Shown: positions 1-10,400 of the stretch, piece after piece
Position numbering within the stretch: position 1 is the first letter of the stretch
Layout: each line of letters starts with the position of its first letter
Source of the DNA: Chlorogloea purpurea SAG 13.99
GTDB taxonomy: Bacteria > Cyanobacteriota > Cyanobacteriia > Cyanobacteriales > Microcystaceae
Assembly (NCBI GenBank): GCA_016903695.1
Contig: JADQBB010000009.1
Coordinates: 1-64,000, forward strand
Length of the DNA: 64,000 nt
Direction: 5' to 3'
Notes under the pieces: generated by a model
The model's database searches: none
What the model was told of the DNA's origin: nothing
The model's input: the letters and a program-made list of their open reading frames with translations, nothing else
Made by a program: the position numbers and the translations under genes

Positions 1-79
1 TTGAAGATGGGGTTTTAAAGCTTCCTTCAATAAGTTAATCTGGTTCATAGGGTTTCAGAGAATTGTGTCGTAACTTTCT

Positions 80-1024
80 ATGAAACCCTTTCCTTGTCAG
101 CTTTGCAAGCCCTACACCGATTTTTTGTCCTGTACACAGGGTAAAACCTCATTATTGACGAGGATCGTTAATAAAGGACAAGCTTTGAATTACCGCACTG
201 TCCACGTCAATTTAAAAAGTGTAGAAACTGGAATTATTAAAAATCTTGACAAATTTCTTCGCTGGTTCTGTTTCGTCGTAGGGCGGGAGTTAGGGTTAGA
301 AAATAGGTTAAAAGAGCTATGGGATACAGAAATTTTAGGTAGTAATGACAACTGTACCGTTTATTTTGAAGAATATTTATTACCGGCTATAAATCGCCCC
401 CTAGTTTTCGGACTCGATGATGTGGACGCAGTTTTTCCTCACACGGAAGTAGTGGAAGATTTTCTGGGAATGTTGCGGAGTTGGCACGAGAAAGGAAAAG
501 ATTCCCCCTATTGGAAACAGGTCAGGTTGGTCATAGCTCATTCCACCGAATGTTATGTGCCTCTTGACATGAACCAATCACCCCTTAACGCGGGGATTCC
601 TATTCAATTATCGGAGTTCGACGGCGATGATATATTAGCTTTAGGACGACAATATGGTTTATCTTGGCAAGAATCGGAAGTTCGACAGTTGATGAATATG
701 GTAGGCGGGCATCCTTATCTAGTGCGTTTGGCAATGTATGAAATCGGTTCCGGTAAAATCACTTTAGACCAACTATTGCGGTCAGCACCGACGGAGTCGG
801 GAATTTATAGTAATCATTTGAGGCGGCATCTAGAGGTATTGCAACAAAATCCTGAATTAGCCGGCTGTTTACAAAAAGTGGTCACGGCCTCGAAACCCGT
901 CGAGTTGGATTCGATGCAGATATACAAGCTACACAGTATGGGTGTGGTGCATCAGCAGGATAATCTGGTCACGCCTCGCTGTGTTTTATATCGGGAGTAT
1001 TTTCGACGGGTCTTGTCAGGTTAG
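80..1024 (+). CDS. Truncated AAA-like (STAND-type) ATPase domain protein
   Basis: The 314-residue product resembles the AAA-like P-loop domain (AAA_35 type) that cyanobacteria attach to signalling or WD40 proteins. A Walker A remnant (QGKTSLL) lies near residue 20, a hydrophobic strand ending in a Walker B-like LVFGLDDVD near residue 110, and a winged-helix-like segment with GGHPYLVR follows. Family members normally begin about 40 residues earlier with a strand leading into PRQMGKTSLL; here the residues before GKT (LSCTQ) lack the first P-loop glycine and no good upstream coding continues. It therefore looks 5'-truncated and may be non-functional. No partner domain is visible inside the window. 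The start at 80 is simply the first ATG and has no convincing ribosome site. Confidence 0.55.
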   Translation: MKPFPCQLCKPYTDFLSCTQGKTSLLTRIVNKGQALNYRTVHVNLKSVETGIIKNLDKFLRWFCFVVGRELGLENRLKELWDTEILGSNDNCTVYFEEYLLPAINRPLVFGLDDVDAVFPHTEVVEDFLGMLRSWHEKGKDSPYWKQVRLVIAHSTECYVPLDMNQSPLNAGIPIQLSEFDGDDILALGRQYGLSWQESEVRQLMNMVGGHPYLVRLAMYEIGSGKITLDQLLRSAPTESGIYSNHLRRHLEVLQQNPELAGCLQKVVTASKPVELDSMQIYKLHSMGVVHQQDNLVTPRCVLYREYFRRVLSG

Positions 1025-1073
1025 TTAATTTGGTTATCATGTTCGTGAGAGGCATTATCTTGGAGTGATCAAT

Positions 1074-1460
1074 ATGCGCCTATTACACACCATGTTACGG
1101 GTCAATAATTTAGAAGAATCCCTGAAGTTTTATTGTGACTTTCTGGGGATGAAATTACTACGACAGAAGGATTATCCGGGGGGTGAATTCACCCTCGCTT
1201 TCGTCGGCTACGGCGATGAATCGGAGCAGACGGCGATCGAATTAACTTATAATTGGGGGGTTGATCGCTACGAGTTGGGAAACGCTTACGGTCATATCGC
1301 GATCGGTGTAGATGATATTCACGGCACTTGTGAGAAAATCAAATCCATGGGCGGAAAAGTCACCCGCGAACCGGGCCCCATGAAACACGGTTCCACGGTC
1401 ATCGCTTTCGTGGAAGACCCGAACGGTTATAAAGTAGAATTGATACAGAGTAAAGACTAG
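1074..1460 (+). CDS. gloA: Lactoylglutathione lyase (glyoxalase I)
   Basis: A 128-residue VOC-fold enzyme that isomerises the methylglyoxal-glutathione hemithioacetal to S-lactoylglutathione in the cytosol. All four metal ligands of the E. coli-type Ni-dependent enzyme are at the expected positions when translation starts at the second ATG (1074, [10 protein letters not shown]): His5, Glu56, His74 and Glu122. The ATG at 1065 would add three residues and break this register, so 1074 is preferred. The full length matches the family. It stands alone between a degraded ATPase gene and the convergent carbonic anhydrase gene. Confidence 0.95.
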   Translation: MRLLHTMLRVNNLEESLKFYCDFLGMKLLRQKDYPGGEFTLAFVGYGDESEQTAIELTYNWGVDRYELGNAYGHIAIGVDDIHGTCEKIKSMGGKVTREPGPMKHGSTVIAFVEDPNGYKVELIQSKD

Positions 1461-1510
1461 TTGGTAAAGAGAAGAGAGGCGACTACCACTCTTCATTTTT
1501 CACTAACCCC

Positions 1511-2389
1511 TCAAATTTTAGAACCTCGATAAATACGTTGAGCCTGTTCGGGGGCTAAATGGCCATAACCAGGCAATTGTGGGTTATTAGAGGTTTTAGC
1601 ACCGTTACTGTTAGAGGTTTTAACGGTTTTAGCCGCTGTAGATACCTTCATTTTTTTCGGTTCTGCTGACGGTTGCTGTTTGATATATTCCTCAGCTATT
1701 TTAAAAGGGGCCACATCCGGTAGATGACAACTCGGATGTAAAGCGTGTAAAGGTTCAACATTAGAAATACGGCTGAATGGATAGACGAAATCGTGCAAAG
1801 TCGGATCGTAAGAAACGATCGCCCCCGATTCGATGCGATAGATCCAACCGTGTAGAGCCATTTTACCCTGATGTAAACGAGAGCGAATAATGGGATAGGT
1901 TTGTAAATTATCTAATTGATTTAAAACATTTTCGGCTACGGTAATTTCGAGCAAATCTTCGCCTTCTAAATCTTTATAATTATCTTTTATCAATCTTCTA
2001 GTGGCTTCACCCTGCTTTAACCAGTCATAAACTAGAGGCATATCTTCCTGTAGGGCTTGTAATTTTAACAAGCCTTTCATCGCCCCGCAGTGGGAGTGTC
2101 CGCACACTATCACCTGCTCTATTCCTAATGCTTGGACGGCGTATTCTATAGAAGCACCTTCGCCGCCGTTAGTAGCGCCGTAGGGAGGAATCATATTCCC
2201 CGCGTTACGAATAACGAATAACTCGCCGATTTGGGCTTGGGTGATTAAATTGGGGTCGATGCGGGAATCAGAACAGGTTATGAATAAAATTCTCGGTTTT
2301 TGTCCGTGGGCTAATTCTTCAAATAGTTCTCGATGATCGTGAAAATAACCGGACTGGAACTTTTCTAGTCCTTCTAGGAGCTTTTTCAT
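1511..2389 (-). CDS. ccaA: Beta-class carbonic anhydrase, carboxysomal CcaA type
   Basis: A 292-residue beta-carbonic anhydrase interconverting CO2 and bicarbonate. Zinc ligands are visible as Cys39 (in TCSDSR), His98 and Cys101 (in CGHSHCG), with Asp41-Arg43 forming the catalytic pair. This matches Synechocystis CcaA numbering. The core ends near residue 220 and is followed by a tail rich in Lys, Ser and Pro, like the extension that recruits CcaA to the carboxysome scaffold CcmM. A carboxysomal location is therefore inferred from family and length. No ccm genes are in the window. It is divergent from hpnH across a 146-bp intergenic region. Confidence 0.9.
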   Translation of the reverse strand: MKKLLEGLEKFQSGYFHDHRELFEELAHGQKPRILFITCSDSRIDPNLITQAQIGELFVIRNAGNMIPPYGATNGGEGASIEYAVQALGIEQVIVCGHSHCGAMKGLLKLQALQEDMPLVYDWLKQGEATRRLIKDNYKDLEGEDLLEITVAENVLNQLDNLQTYPIIRSRLHQGKMALHGWIYRIESGAIVSYDPTLHDFVYPFSRISNVEPLHALHPSCHLPDVAPFKIAEEYIKQQPSAEPKKMKVSTAAKTVKTSNSNGAKTSNNPQLPGYGHLAPEQAQRIYRGSKI

Positions 2390-2535
2390 ATGAGGTCTTC
2401 TTTAACGGCACGATCGATGTGTCATTTCATCTAAGATAGAATTATGGGCTACTATGACCCTTTTGTATAGACTCGCGGCACTACTTATCTTGAGCTAACG
2501 TCTATAATCAAGAGAAACGCAATTGGTGTGAGTAA

Positions 2536-3552
2536 ATGGCTGTTCAACTTAAACAAGCTTTGAGCGTTGGTTCTTATATTATTAAGCAACGTCTTTCCGG
2601 TCGTAAGCATTTCCCTCTAGTTTTGATGCTAGAGCCTCTTTTCCGTTGTAATCTAGCTTGTACCGGCTGTGGCAAGATCCAACACCCCCCGGAAATTCTC
2701 CGGGCCCATCTAACCCCTGACCAATGTTTCCGCGCCGTGGAAGAATGCGGCGCACCCGTGGTTTCTATACCCGGTGGTGAACCTCTCCTGCACCCCCAGA
2801 TCGATGAAATCGTTAAAGGTTTGGTACAACGTCAAAAGTTCGTTTATCTCTGCACTAACGCTATTTTATTAGAGAAAAGTTTAGATAAATTCACGCCTTC
2901 TCCCTATCTTACTTTCAGCGTTCATCTGGATGGTTTAAAGGAACATCACGATAAGTGTGTCGATAGAGAGGGCATTTTTGATAAAGCAATATCAGCTATT
3001 AAATCGGCTAAAGCCAGAGGATTCAGAGTTACCACCAATACCACGGTTTTTGAAGGTGTTGACCCGAGAGAAATGCAAGAATTTTTCGATTTCCTAGAAA
3101 CTTTAGGTATCGATGGCATGATGATCTCTCCAGGTTATAGTTATGAGTGGGCCCCGGATCAAGAGCATTTTCTGAAAAGAGAGCAGACTAAAGCTTTATT
3201 CAGAGAAATATTACAACCTTGGAAATCGGGTAAGAAAAAATGGAATTTCAATCATAATCCCTTATTTCTAGATTTTCTCATGGGCGATAAAGACTATGAT
3301 TGTACACCCTGGGGTAGTCCTAGTTATAGTTTATTAGGATGGCAGAAACCCTGTTATCTTCTCAATGAAGGACATTATAAAACTTATCGGGAATTGATCG
3401 ATAACACCCGTTGGGAAGACTACGGGCGAGAAAGTGGTAATCCCAAATGTGCTGACTGTATGGTGCATTGTGGTTATGAACCCACCGCGGCTACTGAAGC
3501 TTTTAAACCCGCTAATATGGGGCGCGCTTTAGAAAGTATTTTGGGTGCATAA
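2536..3552 (+). CDS. hpnH: Adenosyl-hopene transferase HpnH (radical SAM)
   Basis: A 338-residue radical SAM enzyme that couples the 5'-deoxyadenosyl group of SAM to diploptene (hopene), the first step in making C35 extended hopanoids. The cluster motif CNLACTGC sits near residues 38-45, followed by the [11 protein letters not shown] segment typical of the HpnH branch, and the C-terminal region holds Cys residues for the SPASM-like end ([13 protein letters not shown]). Length matches the family. It stands apart from other hopanoid genes here; squalene-hopene cyclase is not in the window. Extended hopanoids in cyanobacteria sit in outer and thylakoid membranes. Confidence 0.93.
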   Translation: MAVQLKQALSVGSYIIKQRLSGRKHFPLVLMLEPLFRCNLACTGCGKIQHPPEILRAHLTPDQCFRAVEECGAPVVSIPGGEPLLHPQIDEIVKGLVQRQKFVYLCTNAILLEKSLDKFTPSPYLTFSVHLDGLKEHHDKCVDREGIFDKAISAIKSAKARGFRVTTNTTVFEGVDPREMQEFFDFLETLGIDGMMISPGYSYEWAPDQEHFLKREQTKALFREILQPWKSGKKKWNFNHNPLFLDFLMGDKDYDCTPWGSPSYSLLGWQKPCYLLNEGHYKTYRELIDNTRWEDYGRESGNPKCADCMVHCGYEPTAATEAFKPANMGRALESILGA

Positions 3553-3655
3553 GGACGGATTACCTGAGCGCCGGCCGGGAGAGGGGATGATTTTGATACA
3601 ATTAAATTGCTGACAGCTTGTAAAGTGTTAGCGATTGATCGGGATTGGGTAAATT

Positions 3656-4441
3656 ATGGCGGTTAGCATCGGGCAACTTGGTAAATGGAAGGAACAGAGA
3701 AGACCGATCGTGGCTCTCACCGCTTGGGATTATGCTATTTCCAGTATTCTCGACGCGGCCGGTATAGATATAATTCTCGTGGGTGACTCTCTGGCGATGG
3801 TAGCCCTCGGCTATCCTAACACTCTGCCCATCACCCTCGATGCTATGATCCATCACGCCTCTGCCGTATCTCGCGGGGTCAAACAAGCTTTAATGGTGTG
3901 TGATCTGCCTTTCCTTACTTATCAAGAAAGTCTGTCCCAGGCGATTCACTCCGCCGGGCGAATTCTCAAAGAAGCTGGGGTGCAAGGGGTGAAATTAGAG
4001 GGAGGTTATCCCCTGATTGTAGAGACTATCAGCCATTTAACCACGATCGGCATCCCCGTTATGGGACATATCGGTTTAACCCCCCAGTCGGTGCATCGTC
4101 TCGGCTACCGACAACAGGGAAAATCGCCCGAAGAAGCTAACCGTCTGATCAGGGAAGCCCTACAATTGGAAGGGGCGGGAGTTTTCGCCCTCGTCCTAGA
4201 ACATATCCCCTCGGATTTAGCCGAGGAAATCACCTCGAAGTTATCGATTCCCACTATCGGCATCGGGGCCGGGCCTTTCTGTGATGGACAGGTATTAGTG
4301 ACGGCGGATTTATTGGGCTTAACCCCTAAACAGCCCCCTTTCGCCACTCCCTATGCTAATTTAAGGGATACGATCACTCTTGCTGTTAATGATTTCGCAG
4401 GCGATGTTAGAGAAGGAAAGTTCAACCCCGATAAAACCTGA
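3656..4441 (+). CDS. panB: 3-methyl-2-oxobutanoate hydroxymethyltransferase
   Basis: A 261-residue enzyme transferring a hydroxymethyl group from 5,10-methylene-THF to 2-oxoisovalerate to give ketopantoate, the first committed step of pantothenate/CoA synthesis. Family signatures seen are [22 protein letters not shown] near residues 20-45 (Mg-binding Asp in VGDSLAM), KLEGG near 118, GHIGLTPQ and [14 protein letters not shown] near 200. Length and both ends agree with PanB. Its last 38 nt overlap the start of msrA in another frame, so the two were probably co-transcribed. Confidence 0.96.
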   Translation: MAVSIGQLGKWKEQRRPIVALTAWDYAISSILDAAGIDIILVGDSLAMVALGYPNTLPITLDAMIHHASAVSRGVKQALMVCDLPFLTYQESLSQAIHSAGRILKEAGVQGVKLEGGYPLIVETISHLTTIGIPVMGHIGLTPQSVHRLGYRQQGKSPEEANRLIREALQLEGAGVFALVLEHIPSDLAEEITSKLSIPTIGIGAGPFCDGQVLVTADLLGLTPKQPPFATPYANLRDTITLAVNDFAGDVREGKFNPDKT

Positions 4442-4898
4442 TAAGGCTACTTTCGGCGGCGGTTGTTTTTGGAAGGTAGAAGACTCGTTCAGGCGCGTTA
4501 AAGGGGTAATCTCTACCTCCGTCGGTTATATGGGCGGTCATTTTCCCGACCCTTCCTATCTCGATGTGCTATCTCGCATTACTGGCCACGCAGAAGTGTG
4601 TCTGGTGGAATACGAGCCATATTTAGTGTCCTACGAGGAGTTATTGGCTGTTTTCTGGAATCTTCACGATCCTACTCAATTAAATCGTCAGGGACCCGAT
4701 CGTGGTGAACAATATTGATCGGTCATTTTCTATCACGATGAAGCCCAAAAGTTGGCCGCCACTAAATCCAAGAGACAATTACAGCTATCCGGGCGATTTT
4801 CTCAAGATATAGTCACCCAAATAGTATCAGCTACCGATTACTATCTAGCTGATGCCTATCATCAACAGTACCTAGAAAAGAAACGACAAAGAATATAA
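4404..4898 (+). pseudogene. msrA: msrA (methionine sulfoxide reductase A) with in-frame TGA
   Basis: Peptide methionine-(S)-S-oxide reductase, which repairs oxidised Met in proteins. The frame starts at ATG 4404 inside the 3' end of panB and shows the catalytic Cys21 in [11 protein letters not shown], the GHAEV motif and a [20 protein letters not shown] segment. A TGA at 4716-4718 then interrupts it exactly where the family has Arg (EQY-R-SVIFYHDEAQ). The same frame stays open through the correct C-terminus (ADAYHQQYLEK) to TAA at 4896-4898, 164 codons in all. The simplest reading is a single CGA-to-TGA transition. Alternatives are a sequencing error or readthrough; selenocysteine is unlikely because it is not the catalytic site. 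Confidence 0.88.
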
Positions 4899-5125
4899 AC
4901 TATTAAATATTTTTATCATAAAAACATAATAAAATTACCTCTTTATTTTTTGTTAACCAAATATAAAAAAAATCAGAGTATATTAGATATGGGGTGATTT
5001 TGGTGATAGATGTTAAAAAGTAACTTACTGATAGGTGAAGTAGTACGCACCGGTCATTACCACATAGACACGGAGGTTTAGTTCTCATCTCTGCTCAGTC
5101 AATACATTCAATTTAAGAAAAGAAC

Positions 5126-5599
5126 ATGAAAGCTTTAAAAAATCTCAAAAAAATTATATCTACAGCTCTGTGTTTGGTACTGATCGCCCCTGTTGCTGCT
5201 TTAGCCGAAGGGGAAGTGACCATCGAATACGCCAACGGCGATGATAATACCTATTCTAATGTGGAAATTCATAACACGGATAACATCCTTTATCTAAATC
5301 CTCCAGAAATGGATACCATGCTGATGATCTCTAAAAAAGAGTGCGGTAAAGAGGGAGAAATATTAGTGTGTAACAAAGCCGTTTTGGGATTAGATACGCA
5401 AGGAGTATTAGAAGAATTAAAAGTTAAAGAAATTCATTTATTCATCAATGAGACTAAAAATCCCCAGCAAATTCAAGGATCAACAGTGACATTAAGCCCA
5501 GGTACGATGTTGTTGGAAGTTCTCACGGAGAAAGGCACTTATGTTAACGCCTTGGGTAAAATAGATTCCACCAGCAAGCCAGAAGGAGCATCTCGATGA
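5126..5599 (+). CDS. Secreted protein of unknown function
   Basis: A 157-residue protein with a clear signal peptide (residues 1-27: lysine-rich start, hydrophobic core, cleavage after ALA). The mature part is predicted beta-rich and has two Cys residues about 11 apart (KKECGKEGEILVCNK), probably a disulfide. I do not recognise the family. Its stop overlaps the start of the next gene in an ATGA junction (5596-5599), implying translational coupling with the repeat protein downstream, so the two exported products probably act together. Preceded by a 227-bp AT-rich non-coding stretch in which I see no gene. Confidence 0.75.
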   Translation: MKALKNLKKIISTALCLVLIAPVAALAEGEVTIEYANGDDNTYSNVEIHNTDNILYLNPPEMDTMLMISKKECGKEGEILVCNKAVLGLDTQGVLEELKVKEIHLFINETKNPQQIQGSTVTLSPGTMLLEVLTEKGTYVNALGKIDSTSKPEGASR

Positions 5600-6660
5600 A
5601 AAAATCTTCAGCGTTAATTTTAATTTTGAGCTTGTTGCTGCCTTTCAACGTCAGTATTCATCCCTCCGTGAGGGCAGAAACTTTAGGGAATAATGGAGAA
5701 GGTGTTATCATAGCTCAGGGCAGGGGCAATCGAGGTAGTGGCGGAAACCGTGGCGCCAATCGCAACAGAAGCGGAGGTGAAAGAAGTAATCGCTCAGGTA
5801 ATCGGGGAAATATTGATCGCTCTCGCATGGGTGCCAGCGGTAGCGGTCGGGTTCAACGGGACAGAAACGCCAGTCGGGATGTGAACAGGAATAGAGCGGC
5901 GAACCGGAATATCGATCGCAATCAACTACAAAATAGAGCCAATAATATCGATCGCAATCAACTACAAAATAGAGCTAATAATATCGATCGCAACCAACTA
6001 CAAAATAGAGCCAATAATATCGATCGCAATCAAATACAAAATAGAGCTAATAATATCGATCGTAATCAAATACAAAATAGAGCTAATAATATTGATCGCA
6101 ATGACCTTAATAATCGCATCAATAACATCGATCGTAATAATATAAGCAATCGTATTGATAATATCGATCGAGATAGAGTGCGTAATAATTTCAACGATCG
6201 CAATTTTAACATCGATAACGATCGGCGATATAGTAATCGGGTTAATCGCAATCTCGTTAATATCAACAATCGTAATATCGTCGTCAATCCCAGGGGTAGC
6301 TACTGGGGCGGCAGTGCTTGGGGCTGGAATAGTGGTGTTATTTGGAGACCCAATTACGGTTATTGGGGAGGAGGTTTCTGGGGTGGCTTCGCGGTAGGCG
6401 CAGTGGCTACGGGACTTACTACTGCGATTATCAACGCGGCTAATCAACCCAGTACCACTTATGTGGTGATCGAGAGAGGCACTCCAGGTTATACTCTTTT
6501 CGAGAGTTACGGTTTGCAACAGGTGCGCTGCGCGGAGAGTGAGTCGATGGTGTTCATCTACGGCCCGGGGGACAGTTTGATGTGCGCTATTCCCAATGAT
6601 TTAGTCTGGGCGGGATACTACGATGTCGATCCCGAAACTTTAGCTCTCGTCGCCCGTTAA
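5596..6660 (+). CDS. Secreted Asn/Arg-rich repeat protein
   Basis: A 354-residue exported protein. A signal peptide occupies about residues 1-27 (KKSSALILILSLLLPF core). Residues 45-105 are Gly/Arg/Asn/Ser-rich, residues 105-200 consist of about eight 12-residue units of the form NIDRNQLQNRAN, followed by a divergent NIDND tail, and residues 235-354 form a Gly/Trp-rich segment and a compact domain with two Cys. The repeats are strongly basic and hydrophilic, suggesting binding to anionic polysaccharide, nucleic acid or cell wall; this is inference. The C-terminal domain resembles one found on other cyanobacterial exported proteins but I cannot name it. Start overlaps the preceding stop by 4 nt. 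Confidence 0.8.
   Translation: MKKSSALILILSLLLPFNVSIHPSVRAETLGNNGEGVIIAQGRGNRGSGGNRGANRNRSGGERSNRSGNRGNIDRSRMGASGSGRVQRDRNASRDVNRNRAANRNIDRNQLQNRANNIDRNQLQNRANNIDRNQLQNRANNIDRNQIQNRANNIDRNQIQNRANNIDRNDLNNRINNIDRNNISNRIDNIDRDRVRNNFNDRNFNIDNDRRYSNRVNRNLVNINNRNIVVNPRGSYWGGSAWGWNSGVIWRPNYGYWGGGFWGGFAVGAVATGLTTAIINAANQPSTTYVVIERGTPGYTLFESYGLQQVRCAESESMVFIYGPGDSLMCAIPNDLVWAGYYDVDPETLALVAR
5908..6195 (+). repeat. 36-bp in-frame tandem repeat (about 8 units)
   Basis: Units start at 5908, 5944, 5980, 6016, 6052, 6088, 6124 and 6160. The first five are nearly identical at DNA level (core ATATCGATCGCAATCAA), the last three progressively diverge. Each encodes 12 residues with NIDRN followed by Q/D/N-x-x-N-R. 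Each unit carries a CGATCG palindrome. The gradient from identical to diverged units suggests recent expansion at the 5' side. Confidence 0.93.
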
Positions 6661-6699
6661 TTAAACTATCCCCCGTATACGAGCAGGGGATTTGTCCTA

Positions 6700-7131
6700 T
6701 TAATTACACCGATAATCGTAACCATTGCATCGATAGTTCCTCTGGCGGTAATAGGGACGCTCGTATCTTCTATAGTTAGAGCGATCATAATAATTATCCC
6801 GCTCTTCATAGTAATTACCCCGATGATCATAATAATTATCCCGATAGTCAGGACGATCGTAGCCCCGCCAATTACCATTATCGATGACAAATTGAGCGCG
6901 ACAGCCATTTCTGACCGCAATTCTCTGCCCATCGTAATTCCAATTTCCATCACAACTGGCGTTAGATAGTTGACGCACAGCTTTAATCCTGCCTCCTCCC
7001 ACGTAACAGCTATTATATCTGCCGTTTCTGCTATCACAAGTGATAGTGTCGTAGGCAGAAACGGAAGCGGGGATCAGCCCGATAGTAGTTAAGCATAAAG
7101 TGACAATAGTAACTGTATTGCGAAGATTCAT
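6700..7131 (-). CDS. Secreted DUF3011-type protein with Tyr/Arg/Asn-rich tail
   Basis: A 143-residue protein with a signal peptide (cleavage after VSA, residue 26). Residues 28-85 match the DUF3011 pattern: ITCDSRNGRYNSC, then IKAVRQLSNASC and NGCRAQFVI, with four Cys likely forming disulfides. The remainder is a low-complexity tail rich in Tyr, Arg, Asn and Asp ending in two more Cys. The role is unknown; DUF3011 domains occur in exported bacterial proteins. It is convergent with the repeat-protein gene, leaving only 39 bp between them. Confidence 0.75.
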   Translation of the reverse strand: MNLRNTVTIVTLCLTTIGLIPASVSAYDTITCDSRNGRYNSCYVGGGRIKAVRQLSNASCDGNWNYDGQRIAVRNGCRAQFVIDNGNWRGYDRPDYRDNYYDHRGNYYEERDNYYDRSNYRRYERPYYRQRNYRCNGYDYRCN

Positions 7132-7456
7132 AACCTCTTCCCCGCGAGCTAAAAAACTATTTTTATATTAACGTACCCCAATAGAATCGTAGTAGGCATG
7201 ATATTCGTTCCTATATACCCGGCTGGTAATCCCAAATTATTCTCTATTTTTACCAGATGAACTCGCCGTTATCAAAACAAGAGTTATCGGGAACATTTAT
7301 AGGAAGAATGGCGACGCAGATTAATTATTATTTCCAGAAAAACAAGAATATTTTGCGGGCGCTGGAATTAATAAGCTTCGTGTATACAACTGCGGAAAAG
7401 ATATAATCGATCTTGGCTTCAAGCGTCTACATTTTGTGTACTTCTTGACACTTTAA
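7132..7456. other. Divergent intergenic region, no clear gene
   Basis: About 325 bp, AT-rich, separating the DUF3011 gene from the exopolysaccharide locus, so it should hold promoters for both directions. A 49-codon open frame at 7257-7406 (+) shows no recognisable family and no good ribosome site; I do not call it. TTGACACTTTAA sits immediately before the ATG at 7457, too close to act as its promoter. Confidence 0.5.
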
Positions 7457-10400
7457 ATGAAACATCACAAGAAATCCCCGATATTTTACGATCCCAGACA
7501 GCGACGGTGGAAATGGTTCAGTAGAACTTCAAAAACGATCGCTCTGGTGCTGACCACCATAACTATAGTTTTTTTGGTTAGCATGGTCATTAATCCCGAC
7601 TTACCGAATTTAGGATTGTCATCGTTGCACAATTTAAGAAACTCTCATCTTGCCGTAGCTCCAAAAGGCAAAGACAGTTTACTCAACAGATTTCACGATT
7701 ACTTTTCCGGTAGAGAGCGATCGTATTTAAAGGTGAACGAAACCGGCTCAACCCGAGTAGCCCCGGAACATATAGGGTTTTACGTCAATTGGGATGATAA
7801 TAGTTTCACCTCCCTAAAACGTAATATCGCCAATTTAGATAAACTCATGCCAGAGTGGATACACCTAGAGGATGCGTCTGGAGCGATCGCGCTCGACGAC
7901 CCGGATAAGCAAAAACAGACGTTACATTACGTTCGCGCTACCCGTGAGAATCTGCCGGTTATTCCCCTGATCAACAACTTCGATAGTAAAACCATGAGTT
8001 GGGACGGGGCGAAAGTAGGGGCTTTACTAGCCGACCCAAGAGCGAGAGATACTCTCATCCGTAACCTATTCCGTTTAGTCAGAGATAACCATTTCAGGGG
8101 TGTCAATATCGACTTTGAGAGCATTCCTGCAGGGAGTCAGCAAAATTTATTAACTTTCATGGAGGAAATAGGGGCCAAGTTCCACTCGGCAGGATTGGAA
8201 ATATCGCAATCGGTGCCATTAGACGATCCGGCTTTCGACTATTCACGTCTGGCTGAGGTGAACGACTATCTGATATTGATGGCCTATGATGAGAATTCAA
8301 GCGTTGATGATGTGGGGCCGATAGCTTCTCAAGATTGGTTCGTCAAACATTTACGTAATCGCGTAGGGGGAGTTCCAGCGAATAAACTAGTGGTCGCTAT
8401 CGGTAATTACGGCTACGATTGGACGGGAGAGCATCCCCCCGCCGAAGAAATAGCCTTTCAGGATGCGATCCGTATCGCCAAAGAATCAGAAGCCCAAATT
8501 AAACTCGATCCTGCCAGTTTAAATGAAACCTTCGATTATTACGACGAAAAGCAGCGTTTACATCATGTCTGGTTTCTAGACGCTATCACGGCATTCAATC
8601 AGGTAAAAGCGGCGCAACAATACGGGGTGAGAGGGTTCGCCCTCTGGAGAATGGGATCGGAAGACCCTTCCCTGTGGGAGGTTTGGGAGAAAGAAGAACG
8701 TCTCGAGCGCTCCACGGTGAAAGAATTAACCAAGATTCACTACGGTTATGATATTGACTACGAGGGTAGCGGGGAGGTTTTGAAAGTGACGGATACCCCG
8801 AAAGATGGTGAGAGGGAAATTAACTACGATGACAAGTTAGGCTTGATCGTCGATCAGACTTTGCGCTCTTATCCATCCTCCTACGTGATCAACCGCTGGG
8901 GAGCGAACGATCGCCATAAAATCGCTCTCACTTTCGATGATGGCCCGGATAGCGATTACACGCCCCAGATTCTCGATATTTTAAAAGAACGGAACGTTAA
9001 AGCGACGTTTTTCATCATCGGCATGAACGCCAGCCTCAATACCGATTTGCTGCGACGTATCTACGATGAGGGACACGATATTGGTAGTCATACCTTCACC
9101 CACCCCAATATCGCTATCACTTCTCAGGAACAACTTAAATTAGAATTAAATGTCACAGAAAGACTGTTAGAAACGCAATTAGGCAGACGCACTCTGATAT
9201 TCCGCCCCCCCTACGCCGAAGACGTAGAACCGGAAACACCGGAGCAGGTAGCCCCCTTAGAGTTCACGGGGAGTATGGGCTACTATACGATCGGGATGCA
9301 GATCGATCCCCTCGATTGGAAGAATCCTGGAGTGGAAAAAATAGTCGCCGAGACGATCCGACAGGTGGAAGCGGGACTCGGTAACGTGGTACTGCTTCAC
9401 GATAGCGGCGGAGATCGATCGCAAACCCTGGCCGCCCTACCGCAGCTCATTGATGCTTTACAGCAGAGAGGCTTCCAACTGGTAACGGTTTCCGAATTGA
9501 TCGGTCTCCCCCGCGACAAGGTGATGCCCGTCGCCACTAAAAAGGATCGGTTTTTACTGGATTTCGATTGGTTGGGATTCTTCCTCTTCCAGCAGGGAAA
9601 TAGCCTCGCGCGGTTCTTATTCCTCATCGGCATCGGCTTGAGCCTGATCCGACTGCTCTTCATCGCTTCTCTCGCTCTCTACGAATGGTACGGGCGACGC
9701 GGGCGACGCTACCCGGACGATTATTATCCGACCGTTGCCGTTATTGTTCCCGCCTATAACGAGGAAAAGGTGATCGTGAAAACGATCAATTCTATCCTAC
9801 GCTCCCATTATCCCAATTTCCATATTTTAGTTATCGATGATGGGTCTAACGATGGCACTCATCAAAGACTGTTAGAAACTTTCGGAGAAGAACCACGGGT
9901 GCGCATATTGTGTCAATCTAACGGGGGCAAATCAGAAGCCCTCAATCACGGTATTTCTAAAACCGATGCTGAAATCATCGTTACCCTAGACGCGGATACG
10001 GTTTTACGCCCCGATGCGATCGGTAAATTAGTCCGTCATTTCCACAATCCCAACATGGGAGCGGTGGCCGGTAATGCCAAAGTGGGTAATCGCATTAATA
10101 TCCTCACTTACTGGCAGGCTCTAGAGTATATTACCAGTCAGAACTTGGAGAGGAGAGCTTTCGGTTTTCTTAACTGTATTAGCGTCGTACCAGGTGCGAT
10201 CGGTGCCTGGCGGCGGGAATTACTCCTGAAAACGGGAGGTTTCGTTAGTGATACCCTCGCAGAAGATACTGACCTGACTCTGACGGTATTGGAGATGGGT
10301 TACAAGATAGATTATGAGGTGGCGGCGATCGCATTAACGGAAGCACCAGATACTGTAAGAGCTTTTTTAAAACAGCGTTTCCGTTGGATGTTCGGTACTC

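Noticed and set aside
4716..4718. TGA in msrA as a selenocysteine codon
   Set aside because: It replaces a conserved Arg, not the catalytic Cys, and no SECIS-like hairpin is evident just after it.
5908..6195. 36-bp repeats reminiscent of a CRISPR array
   Set aside because: The repeats are directly tandem with no spacers, stay in frame inside a secreted-protein gene and diverge gradually; no cas genes are in the window.
5998..6519. Long minus-strand reading frame antisense to the repeat protein
   Set aside because: Its Ile-rich product is a by-product of the repeat composition (CGATCG-rich units) on the opposite strand; it has no start signals or family.
7257..7406. 49-codon frame in the intergenic region before the exopolysaccharide locus
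   Set aside because: No ribosome site or similarity to any family I know; AT-rich composition makes such frames expected.
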